The notes beneath the pieces were generated by a model, which saw nothing but the letters and a program-made list of their open reading frames with translations, ran no database searches and had not been told where the DNA came from. From positions 434,001 through 498,000 of the forward strand of contig NZ_QMEJ01000004.1 of assembly GCF_003390865.1 (NCBI RefSeq): a DNA stretch of 64,000 nucleotides, in the 5' to 3' direction. A program made the translations under genes and the position numbers. Each line of letters starts with the position of its first letter. Position 1 is the first letter of the stretch. Source of the DNA: Tropicimonas sp. IMCC34011 (GTDB lineage Bacteria; Pseudomonadota; Alphaproteobacteria; Rhodobacterales; Rhodobacteraceae). Below, piece by piece: positions 26,885-35,826 of this stretch.

Positions 26885-29638
26885 ATGATGGGTATCGGCT
26901 CGATCGCGAAGAAGGTTTTCGGCACGGCCAATGACCGCAAGGTCAAGGCGTCGCGGCCTATCATCGCGAAGATCAACGATCTGGAGCCCGAGTTCGAGGC
27001 CCTGTCCGACGAGGACCTCAAGGCCCGCACCGGAGCCCTTGCAGAGCGCGCTCGCAACGGCGAAAGCCTCGATGACCTTCTCCCCGAAGCCTTCGCCAAC
27101 TGCCGGGAGGCGGGCAAGCGGGCCCTCGGCCTCCGCGCGTTCGACGTGCAGCTCCTCGGCGGCCTCTTCATGCACCAGGGTAACATTGCCGAGATGAAGA
27201 CGGGCGAGGGCAAGACGCTCGTCGCCACCTTCCCGGCCTACCTGAACGCTCTGAGCGGCAAGGGCGTCCACATCGTCACGGTGAACGACTACCTTGCGAA
27301 GCGCGATGCGGAGTGGATGAGCAAGGTCTACGGCATGCTCGGCCTGACGACTGGCGTCGTCTATCCCCAGCAGCCCGAAGAGGAAAAGCGGCAGGCCTAT
27401 GCCGCGGACATCACCTACGCCACGAACAACGAGCTCGGCTTCGACTACCTCCGGGACAACATGAAGTCCGAGCTGAAGGACATGGCGCAGCGCGGGCACA
27501 ACTTCGCCATCGTGGACGAGGTCGACTCCATCCTGATCGACGAGGCCCGCACGCCGCTGATCATCTCCGGTCCCTCCCAGGACCGCTCGGACCTCTACCG
27601 CTCGGTGGACCAGATCGTCCCGGAGCTGACGGACGAGCACTTCACCCTCGACGAGAAGACGCGGAACGTCACCTTCACCGACGAGGGCAACGAGTTCCTG
27701 GAACAGCGGCTCCTCGCCGCCGGGATCCTGCCGGAAGGCCAGAGCCTCTACGATCCCGAAAGCACCACCGTCGTCCACCACGTCAACCAGGGTCTGAAGG
27801 CGCACAAGCTGTTCCAGCGGGACAAGGACTACATCGTCCGCGATGGCGACATCGTGCTGATCGACGAGTTCACCGGCCGCATGATGGCCGGCCGGCGCCT
27901 GTCCGACGGCCTGCACCAGGCGATCGAGGCCAAGGAAGGCGTGGAGATCAAGCCCGAGAACGTGACCCTCGCCTCGGTCACCTTCCAGAACTACTTCCGC
28001 CTCTACGACAAGCTCGGCGGCATGACCGGCACCGCGCTCACCGAGGCCGACGAATTCGCCGAGATCTACAAGCTCGGTGTGGTCGAGGTTCCGACGAACC
28101 GGCCGATCGCCCGGGAGGACGAACACGACGCGGTCTACCGCACGGCGGGTGAGAAATACGCCGCCGTGGTCCAGACCATCAAGGAAGCCTACGAGCGGCG
28201 CCAGCCGGTCCTCGTCGGCACCACCTCCATCGAGAAATCGGAAATGCTTTCCGAGATGCTCAAGAAGGAGGACATCCGCCACAACGTCCTGAATGCCCGG
28301 CAGCATGAGCAGGAGGCGCAGATCGTCGCCGATGCCGGCAAGCTCGGCGCAGTGACCATCGCCACCAACATGGCCGGCCGCGGCACGGACATCCAGCTCG
28401 GCGGCAACGTCGACATGAAGGTGCTCGAAGCGCTCGCGGACGATCCCCAGGCTGATCCCGAAGAGGTCCGCGCCCGGATCGAGGCCCAGCATCGCGGCGA
28501 GAAGGACAAGGTGCTGGAAGCGGGCGGCCTCTTCGTCCTCGCCACCGAGCGCCACGAAAGCCGTCGGATCGACAACCAGCTTCGCGGCCGCTCGGGCCGT
28601 CAGGGCGACCCTGGACGCTCCTCCTTCTTCCTCTCCCTCGAGGACGACCTGATGCGGATCTTCGGCTCCGAGCGACTGGACAAGGTCCTGTCCACGCTCG
28701 GAATGAAGGAGGGCGAGGCCATCGTTCACCCCTGGGTGAACAAGAGCCTCGAGCGCGCCCAGGCGAAGGTCGAGGGCCGCAACTTCGATATCCGCAAGCA
28801 GCTCCTCAAGTTCGACGACGTGATGAACGATCAGCGCAAGGTGATCTTCAGCCAGCGTCGCGAGATCATGGAATCGGCCGACCTCGCGGAGATCGTGGGC
28901 GACATGCGCCACCAGGTCATCGACGACCTCGTGGCGGAGCACATGCCGCCCAAATCCTACGCCGACCAGTGGGATACCGACGGCCTCGAAGCTCAGGCGA
29001 AGGAGCTTCTGGGCCTCGATGTGCCCATCAGCGCCTGGGCCGCCGAGGAAGGCGTGGCGGACGAGGACATCCGCGATCGCCTCGACGAGGCGTCCGACAA
29101 GATGATGGCGGAAAAGGCCGAGATCTTCGGTCAGGACACCATGCGCTCCATCGAGAAGCAGATCCTGCTCCAGACCATCGATGCGAAGTGGCGCGAGCAC
29201 CTTCTGACGCTGGAACATTTGCGGTCGGTCGTCGGCTTCCGTGGCTACGCGCAGCGCGATCCGCTGAACGAGTACAAGACCGAGGGTTTCCAGCTCTTCG
29301 AATCCATGCTCGACTCGCTGCGGACGGACGTCACGAAGAAGCTCGCCCATATCCGGCCGATCTCGCAGGAGGAGCAGCAGGACATGCTCCGCCAGATGGT
29401 CGCCCAGCAACGTGCGAAACGGGAGGAGGCCGCCCCGGCCGAGACCCGCGCCGAAGCGGAAGCCGAGGCCGCGCCCGGCACCGTCGCCGCGGGCGCGGAG
29501 CCCCGTCCCGCCGAGACGACGGCGAAAGCCGGTTTCGACGAGACCGACAGCTCGACCTGGGGCAACCCGTCCCGGAACGACCCCTGCCCCTGCGGGTCGG
29601 GCGAGAAGTTCAAGCATTGCCACGGGCGCCTAGCTTAA
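26885..29638 (+). CDS. secA: Protein translocase ATPase SecA
   Basis: A 917-residue SecA that drives preproteins through SecYEG. The ATG at 26885 (ATGATG) is chosen; the product begins [13 protein letters not shown] like other alphaproteobacterial SecAs and a GGGAG site precedes it. Walker A is MKTGEGKT near residue 103, the DEAD-type motif [12 protein letters not shown] near 207, and motif VI region [11 protein letters not shown] near 575. The C-terminus keeps the zinc-binding SecB/ribosome tail [15 protein letters not shown] strong terminator follows at 29651. The foreign island begins about 85 bases after the stop. Confidence 0.97.
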   Translation: MMGIGSIAKKVFGTANDRKVKASRPIIAKINDLEPEFEALSDEDLKARTGALAERARNGESLDDLLPEAFANCREAGKRALGLRAFDVQLLGGLFMHQGNIAEMKTGEGKTLVATFPAYLNALSGKGVHIVTVNDYLAKRDAEWMSKVYGMLGLTTGVVYPQQPEEEKRQAYAADITYATNNELGFDYLRDNMKSELKDMAQRGHNFAIVDEVDSILIDEARTPLIISGPSQDRSDLYRSVDQIVPELTDEHFTLDEKTRNVTFTDEGNEFLEQRLLAAGILPEGQSLYDPESTTVVHHVNQGLKAHKLFQRDKDYIVRDGDIVLIDEFTGRMMAGRRLSDGLHQAIEAKEGVEIKPENVTLASVTFQNYFRLYDKLGGMTGTALTEADEFAEIYKLGVVEVPTNRPIAREDEHDAVYRTAGEKYAAVVQTIKEAYERRQPVLVGTTSIEKSEMLSEMLKKEDIRHNVLNARQHEQEAQIVADAGKLGAVTIATNMAGRGTDIQLGGNVDMKVLEALADDPQADPEEVRARIEAQHRGEKDKVLEAGGLFVLATERHESRRIDNQLRGRSGRQGDPGRSSFFLSLEDDLMRIFGSERLDKVLSTLGMKEGEAIVHPWVNKSLERAQAKVEGRNFDIRKQLLKFDDVMNDQRKVIFSQRREIMESADLAEIVGDMRHQVIDDLVAEHMPPKSYADQWDTDGLEAQAKELLGLDVPISAWAAEEGVADEDIRDRLDEASDKMMAEKAEIFGQDTMRSIEKQILLQTIDAKWREHLLTLEHLRSVVGFRGYAQRDPLNEYKTEGFQLFESMLDSLRTDVTKKLAHIRPISQEEQQDMLRQMVAQQRAKREEAAPAETRAEAEAEAAPGTVAAGAEPRPAETTAKAGFDETDSSTWGNPSRNDPCPCGSGEKFKHCHGRLA

Positions 29639-29650
29639 CTATTGAAAACA

Positions 29651-29682
29651 ATGGCTTAGCATTTTCTTGCTAAGCCATTTTT
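29651..29682 (+). terminator. Intrinsic terminator of secA
   Basis: A perfect 11-bp stem (29651-29661 with 29668-29678), six-base loop and five consecutive Ts ending at 29682. It begins 13 bases after the secA stop. Confidence 0.9.
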
Positions 29683-29722
29683 GTTATGCGAATGTTAGTC
29701 AAAGCGTGATTTTGGCATGGAT

Positions 29723-29741
29723 GTTAGGCATTTGTCAGGCC
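29723..29741. repeat. Left direct repeat bracketing the low-GC island
   Basis: TGTTAGGCATTTGTCAGGC at 29723-29741 matches the right copy at 33832-33850 in 17 of 19 positions, with 11 exact bases at the 3' end (ATTTGTCAGGC). The last three bases are also the first three of the IS terminal repeat, so the copy outside the IS is 16 bases with 14 matches. Confidence 0.5.
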
Positions 29742-30833
29742 CTGTTGCGCAAAGGCGGATGTAGGATTCATCTCGTGAATCCAGCGTGGTAGCTTGCTCG
29801 GTATGAGCAGACCTTTCCCGCCGAGCTACAAAACCAAGAACTGGCCGTCCTACAGTAAGCCGGTGAAGGCGCCACTGGTTCGAGCCCACCGGCGTACGCG
29901 CTGAAGCAGCGGGGTTCGCTGACGATCTGGTTTGATCCGGATATGATCTGGGTGCCGCCGCCCACAGGCAAGCAAGGCCGTCAGCCGCAGTATAGCGACA
30001 CCGCGATCCAGACCTGCCCGACGATGAAGGTGCTGTTCGGCATGCCGCTCCGGCAGACAACAGGTTTCGTCGAGAGCCTTTTGCGTCTGATCGGTCTCGA
30101 CTGGAGCGTGCCGAATTTCAGCACGCTCAGTATGCGCCAGAAGACCATGGCCGTGGGCATTCCCTACCGTGGCTCGCAGGCCCCACTGAACCTGCTGATC
30201 GACAGCACAGGCATCAAGGCGGAAGGCGAAGGCGAAGGCGAGTGGCACGCGCGCAAACATGGTGGTGCCAAACGCCGCCTGTGGCGCAAGATCCACATCG
30301 GCATCGACGAGCACACGCTGGAGATCCGAGCCATCGAAGTCACCGGTAGCAATGTCGGCGATGCGCCGATGCTTCCCGAGTTGCTGGATCAGATCCCGGC
30401 GGGACGTCGAAATTGGATCGGTCACCGCCGACGGCGCCTATGACACCCGCAAGTGCCATGAAGCCGTCGCCAACCGCGGTGCCGATGCTGTTATACCACC
30501 CCGCAAGAACGCCAAGCCCTGGAAGCCCTCGACCGCAGGCGCATTGCGCGGAACGAGGCGCTGCTCGCATCGAAATACCTCGGTCCCGCCATCTGGCGAA
30601 AGTGGAGTGGATACCACCGCCGAAGCCGTGCCGAAACGAAGATGCCTTGCGTGAAGCTGCTGGGGCAGCAGCCTCATGGCGCGCGACCTTGATCGCCAAG
30701 TCGCAGAACTCCAAGTCCGCGCCGCCGTGTTGAACGGCTACACCGCGCTCGGAATACCTGTCACCGAGCCCAAGGGATAAGTGCGTCCTGGGAAAGGGGA
30801 GTGCGGGCGTCACGTCCTTTGCGCAACAAAGCC
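29739..30833 (+). mobile_element. Degenerate IS5-family insertion sequence
   Basis: A 1095-bp element bounded by imperfect 18-bp terminal inverted repeats: GGCCCTGTTGCGCAAAGG at 29739-29756 and its near complement at 30816-30833 (16 of 18 positions match). It holds one transposase gene in the plus orientation that is broken by several frameshifts. I cannot find a clear target-site duplication directly outside the ends. Size and repeats fit the IS5 family; the exact subgroup is not certain. Confidence 0.8.
29804..30780 (+). pseudogene. Frameshifted IS5-family DDE transposase
   Basis: The gene begins at ATG 29804 (MSRPFPPSYKTKNWPSY) but meets a stop about 100 bases later. The main body continues in another frame from about 29898 (TIWFDPDM, GRQPQYSDTAIQTC, LLIDSTGIKAEGEGE), shifts near 30410 into VTADGAYDTRKCHEAV, shifts again near 30540 into ARNEALLASKYLG and RRSRAETKM, and ends after a further shift near 30670 in LMARDLDRQVAEL and GIPVTEPKG with TAA at 30778. 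The catalytic Asp (LLIDSTG), Asp (VTADGAYD) and Glu (RAETK) are each still recognisable but in different frames. It cannot make an active enzyme. Confidence 0.88.
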
Positions 30834-30841
30834 TTGGTGAC

Positions 30842-31115
30842 GTACGCTACGAAGGTGACAAATACCTCGCGTTCACGCGCTGGTGGACGGAGCGCGTGCG
30901 AACGAACAAACGGCGCGGCGAGTTTCTGTTCGCGGAACCGCGGCGCACAGCGTCTGTAAGCGTTGTACACAGCGAGGACGAGGCAGCAGCAGCTGTGGGT
31001 AGCGAGGACACTGTCCTGATAGCTGTTAACCTTAACACACCAGCGCAAGCTCTTGGACGCAGGCATCGACATGATCTTGCGGAAACAGATGGGTGGGCTG
31101 AAGCGTGGGCGGTAA
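30842..31115 (+). pseudogene. Unidentified, probably frameshifted gene remnant of phage-like character
   Basis: One frame reads from the IS edge through GDKYLAFTRWWTERVRTNKRR and continues open to 31159, but its last part looks poor. Switching frame near 31042 gives a more natural end, RKLLDAGIDMILRKQ then KRGR and TAA at 31113-31115, directly before the GTG of the next frame. A single-base deletion at that point would explain both. The product would be small, basic and without a membrane segment. I do not recognise it. The 5' end is missing, apparently cut by the IS element. Confidence 0.4.
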
Positions 31116-31415
31116 GTGCGCAACCCCAAGTTCAGCCAGGCGCGCTACAGGCTGGGTAAGGCTGTAAAGGCACCGGCGCTGAAGAAGGCGTTCGCCGTGT
31201 ACGACATACGCAACACCGCTGCTGCTAAGGGACGAAAAATCTCGAACTGGTACGTGGCGAAGCTGGCAAGGCTGGACTATTGTCAGCGAGAGCGGGCTGA
31301 TGAGGTGCCGCTGGATGAAGTAGAGCAGCGGCGTGTTGTAAGTGCCATCGTTGCACGGCACGTCAAGGACGCTAACAAAATGATTAATAACGCTACTGTC
31401 GGTATTTTCCCATAG
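31116..31415 (+). CDS. Small basic protein of unknown function in the island
   Basis: A 99-residue frame beginning with GTG immediately after the TAA of the preceding remnant and ending TAG at 31413-31415. The product is very basic in its N-terminal half (RYRLGKAVKAPALKKAF, KGRKISNWYVAKLARLDY) and acidic in the middle (RADEVPLDEVEQ). No domain is recognised. Composition is intermediate between host and the acyltransferase gene. Tight abutment to the upstream frame, as in phage operons, argues that it is or was a gene; the start codon is uncertain. Confidence 0.45.
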   Translation: MRNPKFSQARYRLGKAVKAPALKKAFAVYDIRNTAAAKGRKISNWYVAKLARLDYCQRERADEVPLDEVEQRRVVSAIVARHVKDANKMINNATVGIFP

Positions 31416-31469
31416 GCAGCAACGCAGAGAACTAGAACTTATACGATAAAGAACATTACGGAAATTTAT

Positions 31470-33332
31470 ATGAAGTATCGTAGCGAGATTGATGGACTGC
31501 GCGCGATTGCGGTTGTTCCAGTAATCTTGTTCCATGCAGGCTATGAAGTTTTTAGTGGTGGTTTTGTAGGTGTTGATGTCTTCTTCGTGATAAGTGGTTA
31601 CCTTATCACTACTATCATCATAAATGAAATGGACGAGGGCAAATTTAGCTTGCTCAGCTTCTACGAGCGGCGCGCTCGGCGCATTCTGCCTGCGCTCTTC
31701 TTCGTTGTGTTGTGCTGTATCCCCGCAGCTTGCCTCCTTCTGTTGCCAAGCGACATGGAGGACTTTGCACAAAGCCTCGTGGCTGTAGCAACGTTTTCTT
31801 CTAACATACTATTTTGGCGTGAGAGCGGCTACTTTGCGACTGCCGCTGAGTTAAAGCCATTGCTGCATACCTGGAGTTTAGCTGTTGAGGAGCAGTTTTA
31901 TATTCTGTTTCCACTATTTTTGATGACAGCATGGCGCTATGGTAACCGCGCTATCGTTTGGGCACTTATTTTTATATTCTTTGTGAGCTTGATGACGGCG
32001 CACTGGGGCGCATATAACGAGCCAAGTGCTACATTCTATCTCTTGCCAACACGTGCATGGGAGTTGCTGATAGGTTCGCTTGCTGCATTTTACTTGCAGA
32101 AACGTTCTGGCGGTACACCACACAGGCTGAATAGCACACTGTCCGCTATCGGTTTGACTGCAATATGCTACAGTATATTTGCGTTTGACGAAGCTACTCC
32201 GTTTCCAAGCCTGTATGCCCTCGTGCCATCTGTCGGCACAGGTTTGGTTATCCTGTTTACAACTAAGGGCACTTTAACGCACACGTTGCTGTCACTCAGA
32301 GTTTTTGTTGGCGTTGGGACTATCTCTTACAGCCTGTATCTTTGGCACCAACCCTTGTTCGCATTTTGGCGGCAATACAACGTCTTCGAGCCAACGCATG
32401 AGCAGATGCTTTTACTTTCGCTGCTCTGTTTGCCGCTTGCCTACTTTACCTACCGCTTCGTGGAGTCACCATTTCGAGGAAGAACGGGTTGTTTAAGCAG
32501 GAAGGGTGTGTTTGGCACTTCTAGCATTTCTATTCTTACATTAATTTTAGCCGGATTTGCTGGACACTTCTCAGCTGGGTTTCCTTCTCGCTTAAGTGTC
32601 GATGACAGGGCGTTGATGAACTTGGCAGCGCCAAGTCCACTGCGTGATGATTGCCATTTTGGAAGTAAAGATTACTTTTCCGCATCTGAATCGTGCCGAT
32701 ACTTTGAGAACCCCGGAGCCAGTTGGGCGGTTTATGGTAATAGCCACGGAGTTGAACTTGCCTATGGCATTGCACAGCTCTTGGAGAATCGGGGCGAAGG
32801 CGTATGGCATTTCACCATAAGTGGTTGCTCCGCAAGTTTCGATTCCAGCGATGTTAGCTACTGTGACGATTTCTTTCGAAGCAGGTTAGAGTACATAACG
32901 CAAACAGAGGATATCGAAAACATTATCCTTGCCTTTCGCTCAGAGACATCGGGCTTGGATGCAGCTGAATCCATGATTCAGCTTGCAAATCATCTGCACC
33001 GCTTAGATAAAAATGTATACTTGATTCTGCAAGCTCCCACACTGCCTAACGACATAAATGCATTTATCAGGAGGGCTATTGTGTCTGGCAATACTTTGGG
33101 TTCAATCGCGTCCAAGTCTCGGGATGTTTGGAAGGCGGAGTATGGCGATGTATTAAGTTCTCTTAGCCTATTAGAGGAAGGAATAACTATTGTTGATTTG
33201 GCTGATGTTTTTTGCGATCATGAATTATGTTACGCTATAAGAAATGGCATACCGCTATACTTTGATGATGATCACATGTCAGTAGCGGCTGCGCAATTGG
33301 CTGCGGTGCATATTTTTAAGCAAATCGAATGA
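31470..33332 (+). CDS. OafA/YrhL-type acyltransferase with C-terminal SGNH domain
   Basis: A 620-residue membrane acyltransferase that likely O-acetylates a surface polysaccharide or LPS O-antigen. Residues 1-360 are an Acyltransferase_3 domain with about ten membrane helices: MKYRSEIDGLRAIAVVPVIL at the start, catalytic His22 in FHAGYE, the arginine motif FYERRARRILPAL and VEEQFY. Residues about 400-620 are a periplasmic SGNH hydrolase-like domain with GNSHG (serine) and DDDHMS (Asp-His). GC content is far below the neighbours and codon use is AT-rich, so it was acquired. It is intact, unlike the genes around it, which suggests selection or recent arrival. The acceptor glycan is unknown. Confidence 0.92.
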   Translation: MKYRSEIDGLRAIAVVPVILFHAGYEVFSGGFVGVDVFFVISGYLITTIIINEMDEGKFSLLSFYERRARRILPALFFVVLCCIPAACLLLLPSDMEDFAQSLVAVATFSSNILFWRESGYFATAAELKPLLHTWSLAVEEQFYILFPLFLMTAWRYGNRAIVWALIFIFFVSLMTAHWGAYNEPSATFYLLPTRAWELLIGSLAAFYLQKRSGGTPHRLNSTLSAIGLTAICYSIFAFDEATPFPSLYALVPSVGTGLVILFTTKGTLTHTLLSLRVFVGVGTISYSLYLWHQPLFAFWRQYNVFEPTHEQMLLLSLLCLPLAYFTYRFVESPFRGRTGCLSRKGVFGTSSISILTLILAGFAGHFSAGFPSRLSVDDRALMNLAAPSPLRDDCHFGSKDYFSASESCRYFENPGASWAVYGNSHGVELAYGIAQLLENRGEGVWHFTISGCSASFDSSDVSYCDDFFRSRLEYITQTEDIENIILAFRSETSGLDAAESMIQLANHLHRLDKNVYLILQAPTLPNDINAFIRRAIVSGNTLGSIASKSRDVWKAEYGDVLSSLSLLEEGITIVDLADVFCDHELCYAIRNGIPLYFDDDHMSVAAAQLAAVHIFKQIE

Positions 33333-33384
33333 CAGCCAGCTTCCTCTGAAAGCATAATATGTGAGTAAGTCGAAGGAGACTATT

Positions 33385-33816
33385 ATGGCGCTACTAAACG
33401 CACTGACGCTGACGCAATATCAAACTGAGACACACAATCGCCAACACTATCTCGTCGTCGCAAAATGGTTGATAAGATTTCAGAACAAATCAAGTACGCT
33501 ACTGACACCACCTTTCAGCCAACAAAGTTGATTTGGCACAAGGATGCTGAAGGCAGGGAACACGCGTTACTGTGCCGAAGCGAGTGCGGCGCTGGTGGAC
33601 GGTGAAAGCTGACGGGACTGTGCTGCTGACGTGCGTTACGGCAGCAAGGCATTGGAGCTAGCAAAGGGTAAGAATGCTATTGTGGTAAACAGCGAAGGAA
33701 AACTGCCAACTGTGCTGAAGCTTTTCGTTGAAGCTGTGGAGGCGGGCGAGTTTGATAAGCTGCTAGATGAGCAGGTGAGCTGCGGGAAGCAGGCTGTCGA
33801 TAAGAAAGTGATTTAG
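33385..33816 (+). pseudogene. Frameshifted phage-type protein (DUF6641-like)
   Basis: Begins at ATG 33385 with an ideal AAGGAG site six bases upstream (MALLNALTLTQYQTET). The continuation is found only by stepping back one base three times: near 33450 into PTLSRRRKMVDKISEQIKYA, near 33568 into VPKRVRRWWTVKADGTVLL, and near 33630 into VRYGSKALELAKGKNAI and a C-terminal helix ending at TAG 33814. The assembled 145-residue or so product resembles DUF6641-type proteins of tailed phages and prophages, as I remember them. All three lesions are single-base losses. The identification is from memory and needs a profile search. Confidence 0.55.
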
Positions 33817-33831
33817 GGTCAGATACTTGCT

Positions 33832-33850
33832 TGTAAGGAATTTGTCAGGC
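33832..33850. repeat. Right direct repeat bracketing the low-GC island
   Basis: TGTAAGGAATTTGTCAGGC, matching the left copy at 29723-29741 in 17 of 19 positions. It lies just after the last phage-like frame, and the sequence returns to host composition within about 100 bases, so its position fits an insertion boundary. Confidence 0.5.
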
Positions 33851-33949
33851 AGCGTGTTTTTTTAACGTTAACCTGTTGTAAACGAAGCGGAAAAAATATC
33901 CGTTTGATTTCAAGCATTGCCTCGGCCAGCTGGTCTGAACGGCACCCTG

Positions 33950-33981
33950 CGCGCGTCAGGCGCCAAATGACCTGACGCGCG
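33950..33981. repeat. GC-rich hairpin upstream of the exported-protein gene
   Basis: A perfect 11-bp stem (33950-33960 with 33971-33981) with a ten-base loop, no T tract after it. It marks the return to GC-rich host sequence and lies in the leader of the gene at 34050. It may be the surviving half of an old terminator or a leader structure. Confidence 0.45.
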
Positions 33982-34049
33982 TCAAGATCCTGCCGCCTTT
34001 CATGCCCATCTGTCTGGCTCGAACCGCCATGCGGACGAGGAGGCACGAT

Positions 34050-34943
34050 ATGACACAGGCCCGAACCACGTTCATCGCCGCGACCGCGCTCGCCCTGTCC
34101 ATGGGCGTCGCGAACGAGGCGCGCGCGGGCTGGTCCGACTGGTCGTTTCCGAATGTGTTCGGCGCGGGGCCGGCGGAAGCATCGGCGCCGGAAGATGGCG
34201 GAATCGCCCTGCCCTCGGAGCCGCGGACGGCCTCCCTTCCCGACGCGCCCGAGCCGGACCTGCTGAGCCTGCGCCTGTCGGCGTCGACCACCAATATGGC
34301 CGTGACGGATCCGGGTGCGGATCTCAACGATTACGGGCTGGACTGCGAAGCTGCGTTGGCCCTCGCGCCGGGCGACGGGAACACCGTGTCCCTGTCAATC
34401 TCCGCGCCCTGCTATCCCAATTCGGCCGCCAGCATCGAGCATGACGGCCTCGCCTTTTCCGTGCGGCTGGACGAGGCGGGCGAGCTCGACCTCGCAGTTC
34501 CCGCCCTGTCGCAGGACGCCTCATTCGCCCTCATGCTTCCCGATGGCGCCCGCACGACCTCGCGGATCGCACTCGAGACCCCCGGCCCCGCCCGCATCGC
34601 GCTCCAGTCGGGAAGCGAGATCGACCTGCGGTCCGGAGATGACGGGCAGAGCGTCATCCGTCTGGGCGATGCTAGCATCCCCGGCGGCGCCCTCCTTCAG
34701 GTGTTCACCTACTCCGAACAGGATGCGCCCGCGGTCACCATCGATGCGGAGATCACGCTTGCAAGCTGTGGCCGCCGGCTCAGCGCTCTCGCAGCTCTGA
34801 AGGATAACGGTGCAGACGCAGCAGAGCCTGCCCGCGTGACGCTGACCATGCCCGGCTGCGATGCGGTGGGCGATCTGCTCGTCATGCCTGTCCCCGCGCC
34901 GGTGACGGACGCGGCGGAGCGCGAGGTCGCCGAGGCCGGCTGA
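34050..34943 (+). CDS. Predicted exported protein of unknown function
   Basis: A 297-residue protein with a signal peptide (cleavage near NEARAG). The ATG at 34050 has a GAGGAGG site; an in-frame start 16 codons earlier lacks one. After a proline- and alanine-rich linker (residues 27-85) there is a region of beta-type character beginning LNDYGLDCEAALALAP, with paired cysteines (DCEAAL and APCYPN; SCGRRL and PGCD) suggesting two disulfides. No enzyme motif is seen. It resembles conserved exported Roseobacter proteins lacking a known role. It ends three bases from the convergent radC stop. The island insertion lies immediately upstream and may have replaced its native promoter. Confidence 0.78.
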   Translation: MTQARTTFIAATALALSMGVANEARAGWSDWSFPNVFGAGPAEASAPEDGGIALPSEPRTASLPDAPEPDLLSLRLSASTTNMAVTDPGADLNDYGLDCEAALALAPGDGNTVSLSISAPCYPNSAASIEHDGLAFSVRLDEAGELDLAVPALSQDASFALMLPDGARTTSRIALETPGPARIALQSGSEIDLRSGDDGQSVIRLGDASIPGGALLQVFTYSEQDAPAVTIDAEITLASCGRRLSALAALKDNGADAAEPARVTLTMPGCDAVGDLLVMPVPAPVTDAAEREVAEAG

Positions 34944-34946
34944 CCC

Positions 34947-35753
34947 TCAGAGGTAGCTCTCCGCCCGGAAGCTCAGCTCCCGCTCCTTTCCGACGATGAT
35001 ATGGTCATGCAGCACGAGACCGAGGGCCCGGGCTGCATCGTCGATGGCGGCCGTCATCTGGATATCCGCGGAGGAGGGGGTCGGATCGCCAGAGGGGTGA
35101 TTGTGGACGAGTATGAAAGCACTCGCATTCAGCTCGAGCGCCCGTTTCACGACCTCCCGTGGATAGACCGGAACGTGATCCACCGTCCCCTCGGCCTGCT
35201 CCTCGTCGGCGATCAGGACGTTCTTGCGGTCGAGGTAGAGCACGCGGAACTGCTCCGTCTCCCGGTGCGCCATGGCGGTGTGACAGTAATCGATCAGCTC
35301 GGTCCAGCCCGACAGGATCGGCCGCTGCATGACCTTCGAGCGCGCCATGCGGTGGGCGGCGGCTTCTATGATCTTGAAGTCCGTCACGATGGCGTCCCCC
35401 ACCCCGTCCACCGCCCGCAGCCGCTGTGCGGGCGCGGAGAGGACGCGGTTGAAGTCTCCGAACGTGTCAAGCAGGCGCCGGGCGAGGGGTTTCACGTCCT
35501 GCCGGGGGATGGTGCGAAAAAGCAGCAGCTCCAGCAGTTCGTAATCCGGCATCGCCGCCGCACCGCCCGACAGGAACCGGTCCCGCAGCCGCTTGCGATG
35601 CCCCTTGATGTAGGAGGGAGGTCCGCCGCGCGGGGACCAGTCGTTCTGCACGGGCGCGTCTGACCTGACCTCCCGGCGTCGGGGGGCACCCTGGGCGGAT
35701 GCGCCCCGGAACAGGCCGGGGGACAGCTCTCTGAAGAGGTGTAGCGCGTTCAT
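34947..35753 (-). CDS. radC: RadC family protein (JAB/MPN domain)
   Basis: A 268-residue RadC-family protein. The N-terminal half contains a UPF0758-type helix-hairpin-helix region (DYELLELLLFRTIPRQDVKPLA and RAVDGVGDAIVTDFK) and the C-terminal half a JAB metalloprotease-like fold with the JAMM motif HNHPSGDPTPSSAD, preceded by the conserved EGTVDHVPVYPREVVKRALE. Despite the historical name, a direct repair role has been questioned for this family. The first 45 residues are a basic, low-complexity extension. The gene is convergent with the exported-protein gene. Confidence 0.92.
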   Translation of the reverse strand: MNALHLFRELSPGLFRGASAQGAPRRREVRSDAPVQNDWSPRGGPPSYIKGHRKRLRDRFLSGGAAAMPDYELLELLLFRTIPRQDVKPLARRLLDTFGDFNRVLSAPAQRLRAVDGVGDAIVTDFKIIEAAAHRMARSKVMQRPILSGWTELIDYCHTAMAHRETEQFRVLYLDRKNVLIADEEQAEGTVDHVPVYPREVVKRALELNASAFILVHNHPSGDPTPSSADIQMTAAIDDAARALGLVLHDHIIVGKERELSFRAESYL

Positions 35754-35777
35754 GGCACCCTTGTGCCAGCGCGGTGG

Positions 35778-35806
35778 TAAACGCCCGATTAAAGTGAACC
35801 GGGCGT
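35778..35806 (-). terminator. Weak terminator-like hairpin after dnaJ
   Basis: A 7-bp stem (35781-35787 with 35800-35806) with a twelve-base AT-rich loop, followed on the minus strand by TTTA. A second 7-bp hairpin with a three-base loop (35814-35830) overlaps the dnaJ stop codon. Together they could end the dnaK-dnaJ message. Confidence 0.45.
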
Positions 35807-35826
35807 CTACAGACTGATCCGCAGGA

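Larger units (their letters stand above)
29723..33850. mobile_element. Low-GC accessory island between secA and the exported-protein gene
   Basis: About 4.1 kb with lower GC content, different codon use and multiple decayed genes, set between GC-rich housekeeping genes. Contents in order are a dead IS5-type element (29739-30833), decayed phage-like reading frames (30842-31415), an intact OafA-type acyltransferase (31470-33332) and a frameshifted phage-like gene (33385-33816). Near-identical 19-bp direct repeats lie at both edges. No integrase is present. I read it as the remnant of an inserted phage or plasmid segment; the boundary call rests on the composition change and the repeats. Confidence 0.6.

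Noticed and set aside
29878-29888. A tRNA T-loop-like GGTTCGAGCCC inside the IS element
   Set aside because: Only three of five T-stem pairs form and no anticodon arm or acceptor stem fits around it. It lies within the broken transposase gene.
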